Source: Halomonas alimentaria (GTDB lineage Bacteria > Pseudomonadota > Gammaproteobacteria > Pseudomonadales > Halomonadaceae). Taken from it: a stretch of DNA of 64,000 nt. Both the position numbers and the translations under genes were made by a program. The stretch is taken from the NCBI RefSeq assembly GCF_009902005.1, contig NZ_WUTT01000001.1, positions 1,638,541-1,702,540 of the forward strand, in the 5' to 3' direction. The notes beneath the pieces are model-generated. The model did no database searches, was not told the origin of the DNA, and worked only from the letters and a program-made list of their open reading frames with translations. Shown one piece after another: positions 1 to 8,428 of the stretch; within the stretch, counting starts at the first letter, position 1; the number at the start of each line of letters is the position of its first letter.

Positions 1-2
1 TC

Positions 3-329
3 CTGGGGCTGGTGGTGCTCAACCTGACCGCCGGTTTCCAGACCCTGGGCACCCTGATGGCGGTGGGACTGATGATGCTGCCGGCCACCACCGCACGCTT
101 CTGGAGCCAGCGCCTCGAGGGGCTGATCGGCATCGCCATCCTGGTGGCCCTGGTGGCCAGCAGCGGCGGGCTGCTGCTCTCCTACCACCTCAACCTGCCC
201 TCGGGCCCGGCGATCATCCTGCTGGCCGGAGCCGGCTACCTGCTCTCGGCCCTGGTGGGCCGCCACCACAGCCTGCTCGCCCGGCTGCGCCGCCGTGCCA
301 CGCCGCTGGGCGCCCCGGAACACGACTGA
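3..329 (+). CDS. Metal ABC transporter permease, C-terminal part (ZnuB/MntB-like)
   Basis: This is the 3' end of a gene that begins before the window; the reading frame is open from base 3 to the stop at 327-329. The visible part is hydrophobic and contains the stretch GFQTLGTLMAVGLMMLPATT, typical of ABC-3 family permeases for zinc or manganese, followed by at least two more membrane helices and a short basic and acidic cytoplasmic tail. It would form the inner-membrane channel of a metal importer. The binding protein gene follows 20 bases downstream in the same direction, so the two are probably one operon. The metal cannot be decided from this fragment alone; the His-rich partner suggests zinc. 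Confidence 0.85.
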   Translation: MGLVVLNLTAGFQTLGTLMAVGLMMLPATTARFWSQRLEGLIGIAILVALVASSGGLLLSYHLNLPSGPAIILLAGAGYLLSALVGRHHSLLARLRRRATPLGAPEHD

Positions 330-349
330 CCCCACGGAGACCCCAATTC

Positions 350-1321
350 ATGCGTCCACCGATCCCCGCCTCCATCGCCCTGGGCCTGGCCGCCCTGCTT
401 GCCCTGCCCACCGCCCACGCCGATGAGCGCGTGCAGGTGCTGGCCAGCTTCAGCATCCTCGCCGACATGGTCGAGAACGTCGGTGGCGAGCATATCGCCG
501 TCACCGCCCTGGTGGGTCCCGACAGCGACGCCCATGTCTATTCGCCGCGCCCCACCGACGCCCGCGCCCTGGCCGAAGCCGACCTGGTGGTCTTCAATGG
601 CCTGCAGTTCGAGGGCTGGATGGAGCGCCTGGTAGAGGCCAGCGACTATGCCGGCCCGCTGGTGGTGGCCAGCGACGGCCTCGCCGCGATGCGCGACGAG
701 CAGGTAGCGCCCGCCGAGGACGACCATGAAGAGCATGACGGCCACGACCATGGCGACCTGGACCCCCACGGCTGGCAGAACCTGAATGCCGGCAAGCGCT
801 ACGTGACCAATATCCGCGACGGCCTGATCGAGGCCGACCCCGACAACGCCGAGGCCTACGAGGCCAACGCGGCGCGCTACATCAACGAGATCGATGCCAC
901 CGACGCCGAGATCCGTACCCTGCTCGCCGAGATCCCCGCCGCCACCAGCGTGATCACCGGCCACGACTCCTTCGGCCACTTCGCCCACGCCTACGGGCTG
1001 CGCTTCCTCTCGCCCCAGGGCCTCTCCACCGAGGCCGACCCCAGCGCCGCCGACATGGCCGCGCTGATCGAGGTGATCCGCGAGCAGGAGGTGCGCGCCC
1101 TGTTCCACGAGAACATGACCAGCCCCGCCCTGCTCGAGCAGCTCGCCGAGGAGACCAGCCTGCCCATCGCCGGCACCCTCTACGCCGACGCCCTGGCCAG
1201 CGAAGGCGAGGCCAGCACCTGGCTGGGCATGATGCGCCACAACGCCAATACCCTCCACGACGCCCTGGCCGAGCCGGGCCATCAGGAGCACGACGCCGAG
1301 GAGCATGCTCACGACCACTGA
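350..1321 (+). CDS. Zinc/manganese ABC transporter substrate-binding protein (ZnuA-like)
   Basis: A 323-residue periplasmic metal-binding protein of the cluster A-I (ZnuA/TroA) family. Residues 1-24 form a signal peptide ending near AHA-DE. Likely metal ligands are in DAHVYSP, DPHGWQN, the GHDSFGHFAH region and a late Asp in LYADAL. A His/Asp-rich loop (DDHEEHDGHDHGD, about residues 124-136) and a His-rich C-terminus (HQEHDAEEHAHDH) are typical of zinc-binding members and argue for zinc over manganese. It follows the permease gene by 20 bases. No ATPase gene is visible downstream, so it probably lies upstream of the window. A strong hairpin terminator follows the stop. Confidence 0.9.
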   Translation: MRPPIPASIALGLAALLALPTAHADERVQVLASFSILADMVENVGGEHIAVTALVGPDSDAHVYSPRPTDARALAEADLVVFNGLQFEGWMERLVEASDYAGPLVVASDGLAAMRDEQVAPAEDDHEEHDGHDHGDLDPHGWQNLNAGKRYVTNIRDGLIEADPDNAEAYEANAARYINEIDATDAEIRTLLAEIPAATSVITGHDSFGHFAHAYGLRFLSPQGLSTEADPSAADMAALIEVIREQEVRALFHENMTSPALLEQLAEETSLPIAGTLYADALASEGEASTWLGMMRHNANTLHDALAEPGHQEHDAEEHAHDH

Positions 1322-1341
1322 GCCAAGTACGTGATGCTGAG

Positions 1342-1367
1342 AAAGAGGCGCCTTCGGGCGCCTCTTT
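1342..1367 (+). terminator. Rho-independent terminator after the metal ABC operon
   Basis: An 11-bp perfect stem, AAAGAGGCGCC paired with GGCGCCTCTTT, closes a TTCG tetraloop 20 bases after the binding-protein stop codon. The A-tract before the stem and T-tract after it make it a plausible terminator on the plus strand. Confidence 0.9.
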
Positions 1368-1392
1368 ACGTTGAGGGAAGCTTCTCTACTAC

Positions 1393-1461
1393 CTTGGCCG
1401 TATATGTCGCCAAGTCGCACTATTAGTTCGCAAGCTTGGCAAATCTGCCGCCAAATTTGGC
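1393..1461. promoter_or_regulatory. Cluster of TTGGC/GCCAA half-sites upstream of the acyl-CoA operon
   Basis: The 258-base gap before the operon carries CTTGGC (1393-1398) and GCCAAG (1409-1414), a perfect inverted repeat with a 10-base spacer. A second pair, TTGGC (1436-1440) and GCCAA (1450-1454), has a 9-base spacer, and a further TTTGGC lies at 1456-1461. Five half-sites in 69 bases look like an operator for a dimeric regulator of the downstream operon. The regulator is not known. No clear -35/-10 pair could be assigned. Confidence 0.5.
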
Positions 1462-1579
1462 ACGAAATGCAAACACCCTGGCTCAATAGGTCAACCCTGC
1501 TCTCGCCTTTGCTCCTACCATGAATCCGGGCGCTCCCGTGGCGCCAACCAACGGACAACAACAACGCAAAGGCATCTCC

Positions 1580-2806
1580 ATGATCCCAACCCGTCAGTTT
1601 GCTTTGGGCACTCTCGCTGCCTCCATGCTGCTCGCCTCCCAGGCCGCTACCGCCGAGATCACCGACAACGAGATCCGTATCGGCTACCTGGCCGACATGA
1701 CTGGCGCCTACCGCGACCCCATCGGACCGCTGGGCGAGGACGCCATCCGGATGGCCATCGAGGACATGGGCGGCAGCGTGGCCGGTGCCGAGGTGGTGCT
1801 GTTCAGCGCCGATGACCGCAACAGCCCCGACGTGGGCTCCAGCGTGGTTCGCGAGTGGATCGACGAGCGCAACGTCGACATGGTCACCGGCCTGGTAGCC
1901 TCCTCGGTGACCCTCGCCTCGGTCAAACTGCTGGAGGAAGAGAATCGCCTGGGCCTGGTCAACGGCGCCGTCTCCTCCGGCGTGACCAACGAGAGCTGCT
2001 CGCCGAACCATATCCACTGGGTCTACGACACCTGGGCCATGTCCAACGGCACCGCCAGCGCCATTACCCAGGAGGGCAACACCGACTGGTACCTGCTCAG
2101 CGCCGACTACTCCTTCGGCCACGCCCTGGAGCGCGACGTGACCCGCGTGGTGGAAGAGAACGGCGGCAGCATCGTCGGCAGCACCCGCCACCCCTTCCCC
2201 AGCAGCGATTTCTCGTCGTTCATGCTCCAGGCCCAGGCCTCCGGCGCCGATGTGATCGCGCTGAACAACGCCGGCTCCGACACCATCAATGCGATTCGCA
2301 CCGCCGGTCAGTTCGGTATCACCCAGGCCGGCCAGATCCTCGCCGGCATGGTGCTGTTCAGCACCGACATTCGCAGCCTGGGACAGGAGATCGCCCAGGG
2401 CCTGCAGTTCACCACCGCCTGGTTCTACGACCTCGACGAGGAGGCGCGTGCCTGGGCCGAGCGCTTCCGCGAGCGCACCGGCAGCATGCCCACCCAGGTC
2501 CACGCCGGCCTCTACTCCAGCACCCTGCACTACCTGCAGGCCATCGATGCCATCGGCAACGACGAAGCACAGGCGGTTCGCCAGCAGATGGCGGCGACCC
2601 CGATCGACGATATGTTCGCCAGCGGCGGCTATATCCGCGAGGACGGCCGCATGGTCCACGACATGTACCTGGTGGAGGTGAAGTCCCCCGAGGAAGCCGT
2701 CGACGAGGACGACCTCTTCCGCCTGGTGCGCACCATCCCCGCCGATGAGGCCTTCCGCCCCCTCGACCAGAGCGACTGCCACCTGGTCCAGAACGGTGAC
2801 ACCTGA
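1580..2806 (+). CDS. ABC transporter substrate-binding protein, branched-chain amino acid/urea (LivK-like) type
   Basis: A 408-residue periplasmic type-I binding protein. The start at 1580 gives a clean signal peptide (MIPTRQFALGTLAASMLLAS, cleavage near ATA-EI); an upstream in-frame start at 1520 would put a polar stretch before it and is less likely. The mature protein opens with IRIGYLADMTGAYRD, characteristic of the LivK/urea/short-chain amide family. No permease or ATPase genes are nearby. It is followed after 45 bases by acyl-CoA ligase, dehydrogenase and thiolase genes, so the ligand may be an organic acid that those enzymes degrade. That link is inference from position only. Confidence 0.85.
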   Translation: MIPTRQFALGTLAASMLLASQAATAEITDNEIRIGYLADMTGAYRDPIGPLGEDAIRMAIEDMGGSVAGAEVVLFSADDRNSPDVGSSVVREWIDERNVDMVTGLVASSVTLASVKLLEEENRLGLVNGAVSSGVTNESCSPNHIHWVYDTWAMSNGTASAITQEGNTDWYLLSADYSFGHALERDVTRVVEENGGSIVGSTRHPFPSSDFSSFMLQAQASGADVIALNNAGSDTINAIRTAGQFGITQAGQILAGMVLFSTDIRSLGQEIAQGLQFTTAWFYDLDEEARAWAERFRERTGSMPTQVHAGLYSSTLHYLQAIDAIGNDEAQAVRQQMAATPIDDMFASGGYIREDGRMVHDMYLVEVKSPEEAVDEDDLFRLVRTIPADEAFRPLDQSDCHLVQNGDT

Positions 2807-2851
2807 GCCCCTCGCCCTCCCCATCACAACAGCACAATTCGTGGAGATGAG

Positions 2852-4396
2852 ATGACCATGCAGAGCCGCATCCAGCAGCACACCATCGGCGCGGCACTGG
2901 CGCGCAGCGCCCGCAAGAACGGCAGCCGCCTGGCCCTGGCCTTCGCTGATCGCCGGTGGAGCTATGCCGAGCTCGACCGCGCGGTAAACCGGGTCGCCCA
3001 CGCCCTGATCGGCGCCGGCCTCACCCCCGGTGATCGCCTGGCGGTCTACGGCAAGAACTCCGATGCCTACGTGATCGCCTGGCTGGCCGCCACCCGGGCC
3101 GGCCTGGTCCATGTCCCGATCAACTTCGCCCTGAGCAGCGAGGAGCTCAGCTATATCCTCGAGCAATCGGGTGCCAGCGGCCTGCTCAGCGACCTCAGCC
3201 TGGCCGACAAGGTGGAGTCCGCCAGCAGCGCGGTGGACCTGACGCTCTCGGGCACCCTGCACGCCCCCCAGAGCGACGGCTTCGACGTTCTCAAGGCGGC
3301 CCTCGCCGAGGGCGACGACACCGAGCCGGCGGTGGAACTCGACGGCCAGAGCCTGGCCCAGCTGCTCTATACCTCGGGCACCACCGCCGCGCCCAAGGCG
3401 GCGATGATGACTCACCAGGCGCTGCTCGCCGAGTACATGGCCTGCATGGTGGAGCTCGACATCAAGGCCGACGAGCCGATGCTGGCCGCACTGCCCCTCT
3501 ACCACTCGGCCCAGATGCACGTCTTCCTGATGCCAGCCCTGCTGCTGGGGGCCACGGTGCACCTGCGCGAGGCGCCGGCCCCCGACGACTGCCTGGCGCA
3601 GATCGAGCGCCACGGCATCGTCTCTTTCTTCGCCCCGCCCACGGTGTGGATCGGCCTGCTGCGCCACCCCGAGTTCGACCGCCACGACCTGAGCCGGCTG
3701 AAGAAGGCCTACTACGGCGCGTCCATCATGCCGGTGCCGGTGCTCGAGGAGCTGCGCCGGCGCATTCCCGGCGTGGGCCTATACAACTGCTACGGCCAGA
3801 GCGAGATCGCCCCGCTGGCCACGGTGCTGCGGCCCGAGGAGCACGATGCCCGGCCGGCCTCGGCGGGCCGCCCCATCCTCACCGTGGAGACGCGCATCGT
3901 CGATGCCGAGATGAACGACGTCCCGCCGGGCGAGCACGGCGAGATCGTCCACCGCTCACCGCAGCTGCTCACCGGCTACTGGGACAAGCCCGAGATGACC
4001 GAGGAGGCCTTCCTGGGCGGCTGGTTCCACTCCGGTGACGTGGGCTACCTCGACGAGGCGGGCTATCTCTTCATCGTCGATCGCATCAAGGATGTCATCA
4101 ACACCGGCGGCGTGGTGGTGGCCAGCCGCGAGGTGGAAGAGGTGCTGTTCCAGCACCCCGCCGTCTCCGAGGTGGCCGTGATCGGCATTCCCGACGAGAA
4201 GTGGATCGAGGCGATCACCGCCGTGGTGGTGCTCAAGGAGGGAGCGGAGGTCAGCGAGGCGGCACTGATCGAGCACGCTCGCGAGCACATGGCGCACTAC
4301 AAGGTGCCCAAGCAGATCCATTTCAGCGATGCCCTGCCCAAGAGCACCGCCGGCAAGATTCTCAAGCGACACCTGCGCAAGGAGCTTCAAGCGTGA
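2852..4396 (+). CDS. AMP-forming acyl-CoA synthetase
   Basis: A 514-residue ANL-superfamily ligase that would activate a carboxylic acid to its CoA thioester through an acyl-adenylate. The P-loop-like motif LLYTSGTTAAPKAAMMTH (near residue 172), the YNCYGQSE adenylate motif, the HSGDVGYLDEAGY motif and the C-terminal lysine motif (PKSTAGKILKRHLR) are all present, so the enzyme looks complete. Length is normal for the family. The stop overlaps the GTG start of the acyl-CoA dehydrogenase gene by four bases (GTGA), implying translational coupling. Substrate chain length or aromaticity cannot be read from the sequence. Confidence 0.9.
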   Translation: MTMQSRIQQHTIGAALARSARKNGSRLALAFADRRWSYAELDRAVNRVAHALIGAGLTPGDRLAVYGKNSDAYVIAWLAATRAGLVHVPINFALSSEELSYILEQSGASGLLSDLSLADKVESASSAVDLTLSGTLHAPQSDGFDVLKAALAEGDDTEPAVELDGQSLAQLLYTSGTTAAPKAAMMTHQALLAEYMACMVELDIKADEPMLAALPLYHSAQMHVFLMPALLLGATVHLREAPAPDDCLAQIERHGIVSFFAPPTVWIGLLRHPEFDRHDLSRLKKAYYGASIMPVPVLEELRRRIPGVGLYNCYGQSEIAPLATVLRPEEHDARPASAGRPILTVETRIVDAEMNDVPPGEHGEIVHRSPQLLTGYWDKPEMTEEAFLGGWFHSGDVGYLDEAGYLFIVDRIKDVINTGGVVVASREVEEVLFQHPAVSEVAVIGIPDEKWIEAITAVVVLKEGAEVSEAALIEHAREHMAHYKVPKQIHFSDALPKSTAGKILKRHLRKELQA

Positions 4397-5547
4397 CCCA
4401 GGCCACTCCCCGGGATGAGCTGACCCCGCTGTTCCACGACATGATCTGCCGCTTCCTCGACCAGGAGGTCGACCCCCACTACGACGACTGGGAGGAGGCC
4501 GGCGAGGTGCCCCGCGCGCTCTGGCGGCGCATGGGCGAGGCGGGACTGCTGGGCATCGACATGCCGGAGCCGCTGGGCGGCACCGGTGCCGACTTCGCCA
4601 TCACCCAGCTGGTCATCGAGGAGATCTCGCGGCGTGGCTTCGGCGGCCTGGCCAGCGCCTACAACATCCACGCCAATATCGTCATGCCCTACCTGCTGCA
4701 TATCGCCACCCCGGCGCAACAGCAGCGCTGGCTGCCGGCCATGGCCAGCGGCGAGGTCATCGGCGCCATCGCCATGACCGAGCCCGGCGCCGGCAGCGAC
4801 CTGGCCGGCATGAAGAGCCGCGCCCGGCGCACCGAGAGCGGCTGGCGGCTGGATGGCGGCAAGATCTTCATCACCAACGGCCAGGTGGCCGACCTGGTGA
4901 TCGTCTGCGCCAAGACTGACCCGGAAGCCGGCGCCCGGGGGGTCTCGCTGTTCCTGGTCGACACCACCCTCCCCGGTTTCTCCCGCGGCCAGCCGATCAA
5001 GAAGATCGGCCAGCACGCCAGCGACACCGCCGAGCTGTTCTTCGACGGCATCGAGCTGCCGGAGGATGCCCTGCTCGGCGAGGAGGGCCGCGGCTTCGCC
5101 TACCTGATGCAGGAGCTGCCCCGGGAGCGCCTGGGTGTCGGCGCCCAGGCCCTGGGCGCCATGCAGGGGGCCCTGGAGCTCACCCTCGCGTACGTCCAGG
5201 AGCGCCGCGCCTTCGGCCAGCGGGTGGGCGACTTCCAGAACACCCGCTTCACCCTGGCCGAGGTGCAGGCCAACATCGAGATGGGCCGCGCCTATCTGGA
5301 GAAGTGCATGGCGCAGTATCGACAAGGCGAAATGGGGCCCACCGAGGCCGCCATCCTCAAGCTGCGCCTCACCGAGATGCAGTGCGCCACCGCCGACACC
5401 TGCCTGCAGCTGTTCGGCGGCTACGGCTACACCCGCGAATACCCCATCTCGCGTTTCTATCTGGATGCCCGGGTACAGACCATCTACGCCGGCACCTCCG
5501 AGATCATGAAGGAGGTCGTTGCCCGCTCGCTGCTGGGCAAGGCCTGA
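4393..5547 (+). CDS. Acyl-CoA dehydrogenase
   Basis: A 384-residue FAD-dependent acyl-CoA dehydrogenase. The GTG start at 4393 overlaps the ligase stop. Family motifs include AMTEPGAGSDLAGM, the FITNGQVADL flavin segment and QLFGGYGYTREYP. The C-terminal motif reads IYAGTSEIMKE: the position that carries the catalytic Glu in medium- and short-chain enzymes (YEGT) is Ala. In long-chain and isovaleryl-CoA dehydrogenases the base is instead a Glu in an ERL motif, and here E245 in PRERLG fits that arrangement. The substrate may therefore be long-chain or branched. It would insert the alpha-beta double bond before thiolysis. Confidence 0.92.
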   Translation: MTQATPRDELTPLFHDMICRFLDQEVDPHYDDWEEAGEVPRALWRRMGEAGLLGIDMPEPLGGTGADFAITQLVIEEISRRGFGGLASAYNIHANIVMPYLLHIATPAQQQRWLPAMASGEVIGAIAMTEPGAGSDLAGMKSRARRTESGWRLDGGKIFITNGQVADLVIVCAKTDPEAGARGVSLFLVDTTLPGFSRGQPIKKIGQHASDTAELFFDGIELPEDALLGEEGRGFAYLMQELPRERLGVGAQALGAMQGALELTLAYVQERRAFGQRVGDFQNTRFTLAEVQANIEMGRAYLEKCMAQYRQGEMGPTEAAILKLRLTEMQCATADTCLQLFGGYGYTREYPISRFYLDARVQTIYAGTSEIMKEVVARSLLGKA

Positions 5548-5562
5548 CACTGGAGAATTCCC

Positions 5563-6750
5563 ATGCACCTTGATTCCGTCGTCATCCTGGGGGGAGCCCG
5601 CACCGCCATCGGCGGCTTCGGCGGCAGCCTCTCGGGCCTCGCCCCCCATGAACTCGGCACCGTCACCGCCCGCGAGGCACTCGCACGTGCCGGCGTCGAG
5701 GCCGCGGCCATCGACCACGCCGTCTACGGCCATATCATCACCACCGGCCCGGAGGACGCCTACCTGGCCCGGCATATCGCCCGGGAGGCCGGGGTCCCCG
5801 ACGAGGCCGGCGCCTTCAACGTCAACCGCCTGTGCGGCTCCGGGGTGCAGGCCCTGCTCTCCGCCGCCCAGCAGATCGCCCTGGGCGACAGCCGCCTGGC
5901 CCTCGCCGGTGGTGCCGAGTCCATGAGCCGCGGCGCCTACCTGCTGCCGCCCCAGGCGCGCAACGGCCTGCGCATGGGCCACGCCAGCGTCACCGACCTG
6001 ACCCTGGGCATCCTCAGCGACCCCTTCGGCAGCGGCCACATGGGCTGTACCGCCGAGAATATCGCCGCCCGCTACGGCCTCAGCCGCGAGGCGGTGGACC
6101 GCTTCGCCATGGAGAGCCACCACAAGGCGGCCCGGGCCATCGCCGAGGGGCGCTTCGCGGAGCAGATCGTGCCGGTCACGGTGCGCAAGGGCCGCCAGGA
6201 GCGCGTCTTCGACCGCGATGAGCACGTGCGCGACGGCGTCACCATGGAGGACCTGGCCCGGCTCAGGCCGGCCTTCCAGAAGGAGGGGCTGGTCACCGCC
6301 GGCAACGCCTCGGGCCTCAACGACGGGGCGGCCAGCCTGGTGCTGGCCAGCGCCGAGGAGGCCGAGCGCCGCGGCCTGACGCCCCGGGCACGGCTGATCA
6401 CCGGCACCGCCGCCGGGGTCGAGCCGCACCTGATGGGGCTGGGTCCGATTCCCGCGGTACGCCGCTGCCTGGAGCAGGCCGGCCTGACCATCGGCGATAT
6501 CGATGTCATCGAGTCCAACGAGGCCTTCGCCGCCCAGGCCATGGCGGTCGCCGAGGAACTGGCGTTCCCGGCCGACAAGCTCAATCCCAACGGCGGCGCC
6601 GTGGGCCTCGGCCACCCGGTGGGCGCCACCGGCGCCATCCTGGTGATCAAGGCGCTGGCCGAACTCGAACGTACCGGCGGCCGCTACGGCCTGATCACCC
6701 TGTGCATAGGCGGCGGCCAGGGCATCGCCCTGCTGATCGAGCGCTGCTGA
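5563..6750 (+). CDS. Thiolase (acetyl-CoA C-acyltransferase)
   Basis: A 395-residue thiolase II family enzyme that cleaves a 3-ketoacyl-CoA with CoA, or condenses two acyl-CoAs. The nucleophilic cysteine is C91 in NRLCGSGVQ; the GGAVGLGHPVGATGA motif supplies the catalytic His, and LCIGGGQGIAL carries the second cysteine. Length is typical. It starts 15 bases after the dehydrogenase stop. The operon has ligase, dehydrogenase and thiolase but no enoyl-CoA hydratase or 3-hydroxyacyl-CoA dehydrogenase, so the middle steps must be supplied elsewhere if this is a beta-oxidation pathway. Confidence 0.92.
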   Translation: MHLDSVVILGGARTAIGGFGGSLSGLAPHELGTVTAREALARAGVEAAAIDHAVYGHIITTGPEDAYLARHIAREAGVPDEAGAFNVNRLCGSGVQALLSAAQQIALGDSRLALAGGAESMSRGAYLLPPQARNGLRMGHASVTDLTLGILSDPFGSGHMGCTAENIAARYGLSREAVDRFAMESHHKAARAIAEGRFAEQIVPVTVRKGRQERVFDRDEHVRDGVTMEDLARLRPAFQKEGLVTAGNASGLNDGAASLVLASAEEAERRGLTPRARLITGTAAGVEPHLMGLGPIPAVRRCLEQAGLTIGDIDVIESNEAFAAQAMAVAEELAFPADKLNPNGGAVGLGHPVGATGAILVIKALAELERTGGRYGLITLCIGGGQGIALLIERC

Positions 6751-6775
6751 TCCGGATCTTCCAGGAGACATCACC

Positions 6776-8428
6776 ATGACAACCGTCACACCCAAGATCC
6801 TGCCGTCCACGCCCTCCGCGACCAACCCGCCGCTGCTGATCGGCGACCTGCTGGAGAGCGGCGTACGCATGGCCGGTGACAACCAGATCGTCTACCGCGA
6901 CCTGGGTCGCCACGACTACCGCCGCTTCCGGGAGCGGGTGCACCAGCTCGCTCACCTGCTCACCGCCCAGGGGGTCCGCGCCGGCGACGTGGTGGCGGTG
7001 CTCGACTGGGACAGCCACCGCTATCTGGAGGCCTTCTTCGCCATCCCCATGCTGGGAGCGGTGCTGCACACCGTGAACGTGCGCCTCTCCCCGGAGCAGA
7101 TCCACTACACCATGGAGCACGCCGAGGATGACTTCGTGCTGGTGCACCAGGACTTCGTGCCGCTGCTGGAGGGGCTACACGAGCGGCTGCCGCGCATTCG
7201 CGGCTATCTGCTCTGCCAGGAGGAAGCGGCCGAGGTGGACAGTGCCCTGCCGCTGGTGGGTGAGTACGAGTCGCTGCTGGCCGACCAGTCCCGCCACTAC
7301 GACTTCCCCACCTTCGACGAGAACGCGGTGGCCACGCTCTTCTATACCACCGGCACCACCGGCAATCCCAAGGGGGTCTACTTCACCCATCGCCAGCTGG
7401 TGCTGCACACCCTGACCGAGGCCAGCACGCTGCAGGCGCCGGGGGTCGAGCTGCTCAATCGCGACAAGGTCTACATGCCGATCACGCCGATGTTCCACGT
7501 GCATGCGTGGGGCGTGCCCTATACCGCCACCCTGCTCGGCGCGACCCAGGTCTACCCGGGACGCTACGAGCCCGAGATGCTGGTCAGGCTGCTGGTCGAC
7601 GAGCGGGTGGACTTCTCCCACTGCGTGCCCACCCTGCTGGGGATGGTGCTGAACGCCGAGCCCATCGCCTCGGGCCGGGTCGACCTCGCCGGCTGGAAGC
7701 TGCTGATCGGCGGCAGCCCGCTGACCCAGGCGCTGGCGCGCCGCGCCCATGAGCTGGGCATCGATACCCGCAGCGCCTACGGCATGTCCGAGACCTGCCC
7801 ACTGCTCACCGCCGACGTGCTGCCCCGGGATATCGCCGAGGCCGACTTCGAGACCCAGCTGCCCTGGCGCTGCAAGGCCGGCCTGCCGATCCCCCTGGTG
7901 CAACTGCAGGTGGTGGACGAGAGCGGCACGCCGCTGCCCAACGATGGCGAGAGCGTCGGCGAGGTGCGCGTCCGCGCCCCCTGGCTCACCCAGGCCTACT
8001 ACAAGGAGACCACCCGCAGCGAGGAGCTGTGGCGCGACGGCTGGCTGCATACCGGCGACGTGGCCACCCTCGACGAGCGCGGTTTCCTGCAGATCCGCGA
8101 CCGCATCAAGGACGTGATCAAGACCGGCGGCGAATGGGTCTCCTCGCTGGAGCTGGAGAACCTGATCGCCCAGTGCCCCGGAGTGGCCGAGGTGGCGGTG
8201 ATCGGCGTGCCCGACGAGCAATGGGGCGAACGTCCCGCCGCCCTGGTGGTGCCCAAGGACCTCAACGCCCCACCGGCAAGCGACGAGGTGCTGGCCTTCC
8301 TGAAGCGGTTCGTCAGCGAGGGGCGCATCAACCGCTGGGCGCTGCCCTCCTCCATCCGCTTCGTCGACGAGATCCCCAAGACCAGCGTGGGCAAGCTGGA
8401 CAAGAAGCGCATCCGTCAGGAGGTATAG
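6776..8428 (+). CDS. Long/medium-chain fatty acid CoA ligase (AMP-forming)
   Basis: A 550-residue ANL ligase of the AlkK/medium-chain type, with FYTTGTTGNPKGVYFTHR, AYGMSETCP, HTGDVATLDERGF, a GGEWVSSLELE hinge and the C-terminal PKTSVGKLDKKR motif. It is the second AMP-forming ligase of the operon and differs clearly from the first, so the two probably act on different acids or at different stages. It follows thiolase by 25 bases. Its 3' end overlaps the convergent AraC-type gene by 13 bases. Confidence 0.9.
   Translation: MTTVTPKILPSTPSATNPPLLIGDLLESGVRMAGDNQIVYRDLGRHDYRRFRERVHQLAHLLTAQGVRAGDVVAVLDWDSHRYLEAFFAIPMLGAVLHTVNVRLSPEQIHYTMEHAEDDFVLVHQDFVPLLEGLHERLPRIRGYLLCQEEAAEVDSALPLVGEYESLLADQSRHYDFPTFDENAVATLFYTTGTTGNPKGVYFTHRQLVLHTLTEASTLQAPGVELLNRDKVYMPITPMFHVHAWGVPYTATLLGATQVYPGRYEPEMLVRLLVDERVDFSHCVPTLLGMVLNAEPIASGRVDLAGWKLLIGGSPLTQALARRAHELGIDTRSAYGMSETCPLLTADVLPRDIAEADFETQLPWRCKAGLPIPLVQLQVVDESGTPLPNDGESVGEVRVRAPWLTQAYYKETTRSEELWRDGWLHTGDVATLDERGFLQIRDRIKDVIKTGGEWVSSLELENLIAQCPGVAEVAVIGVPDEQWGERPAALVVPKDLNAPPASDEVLAFLKRFVSEGRINRWALPSSIRFVDEIPKTSVGKLDKKRIRQEV

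Noticed and set aside
236..3685. A 1149-codon open frame on the minus strand
   Set aside because: It runs antisense through four clear genes, is rich in Gly, Val, Ala, Gln and His as high-G+C shadow frames are, and shows no domain.
4387..6882. An 831-codon open frame on the minus strand
   Set aside because: Antisense shadow of the acyl-CoA dehydrogenase and thiolase genes with no recognisable motif.
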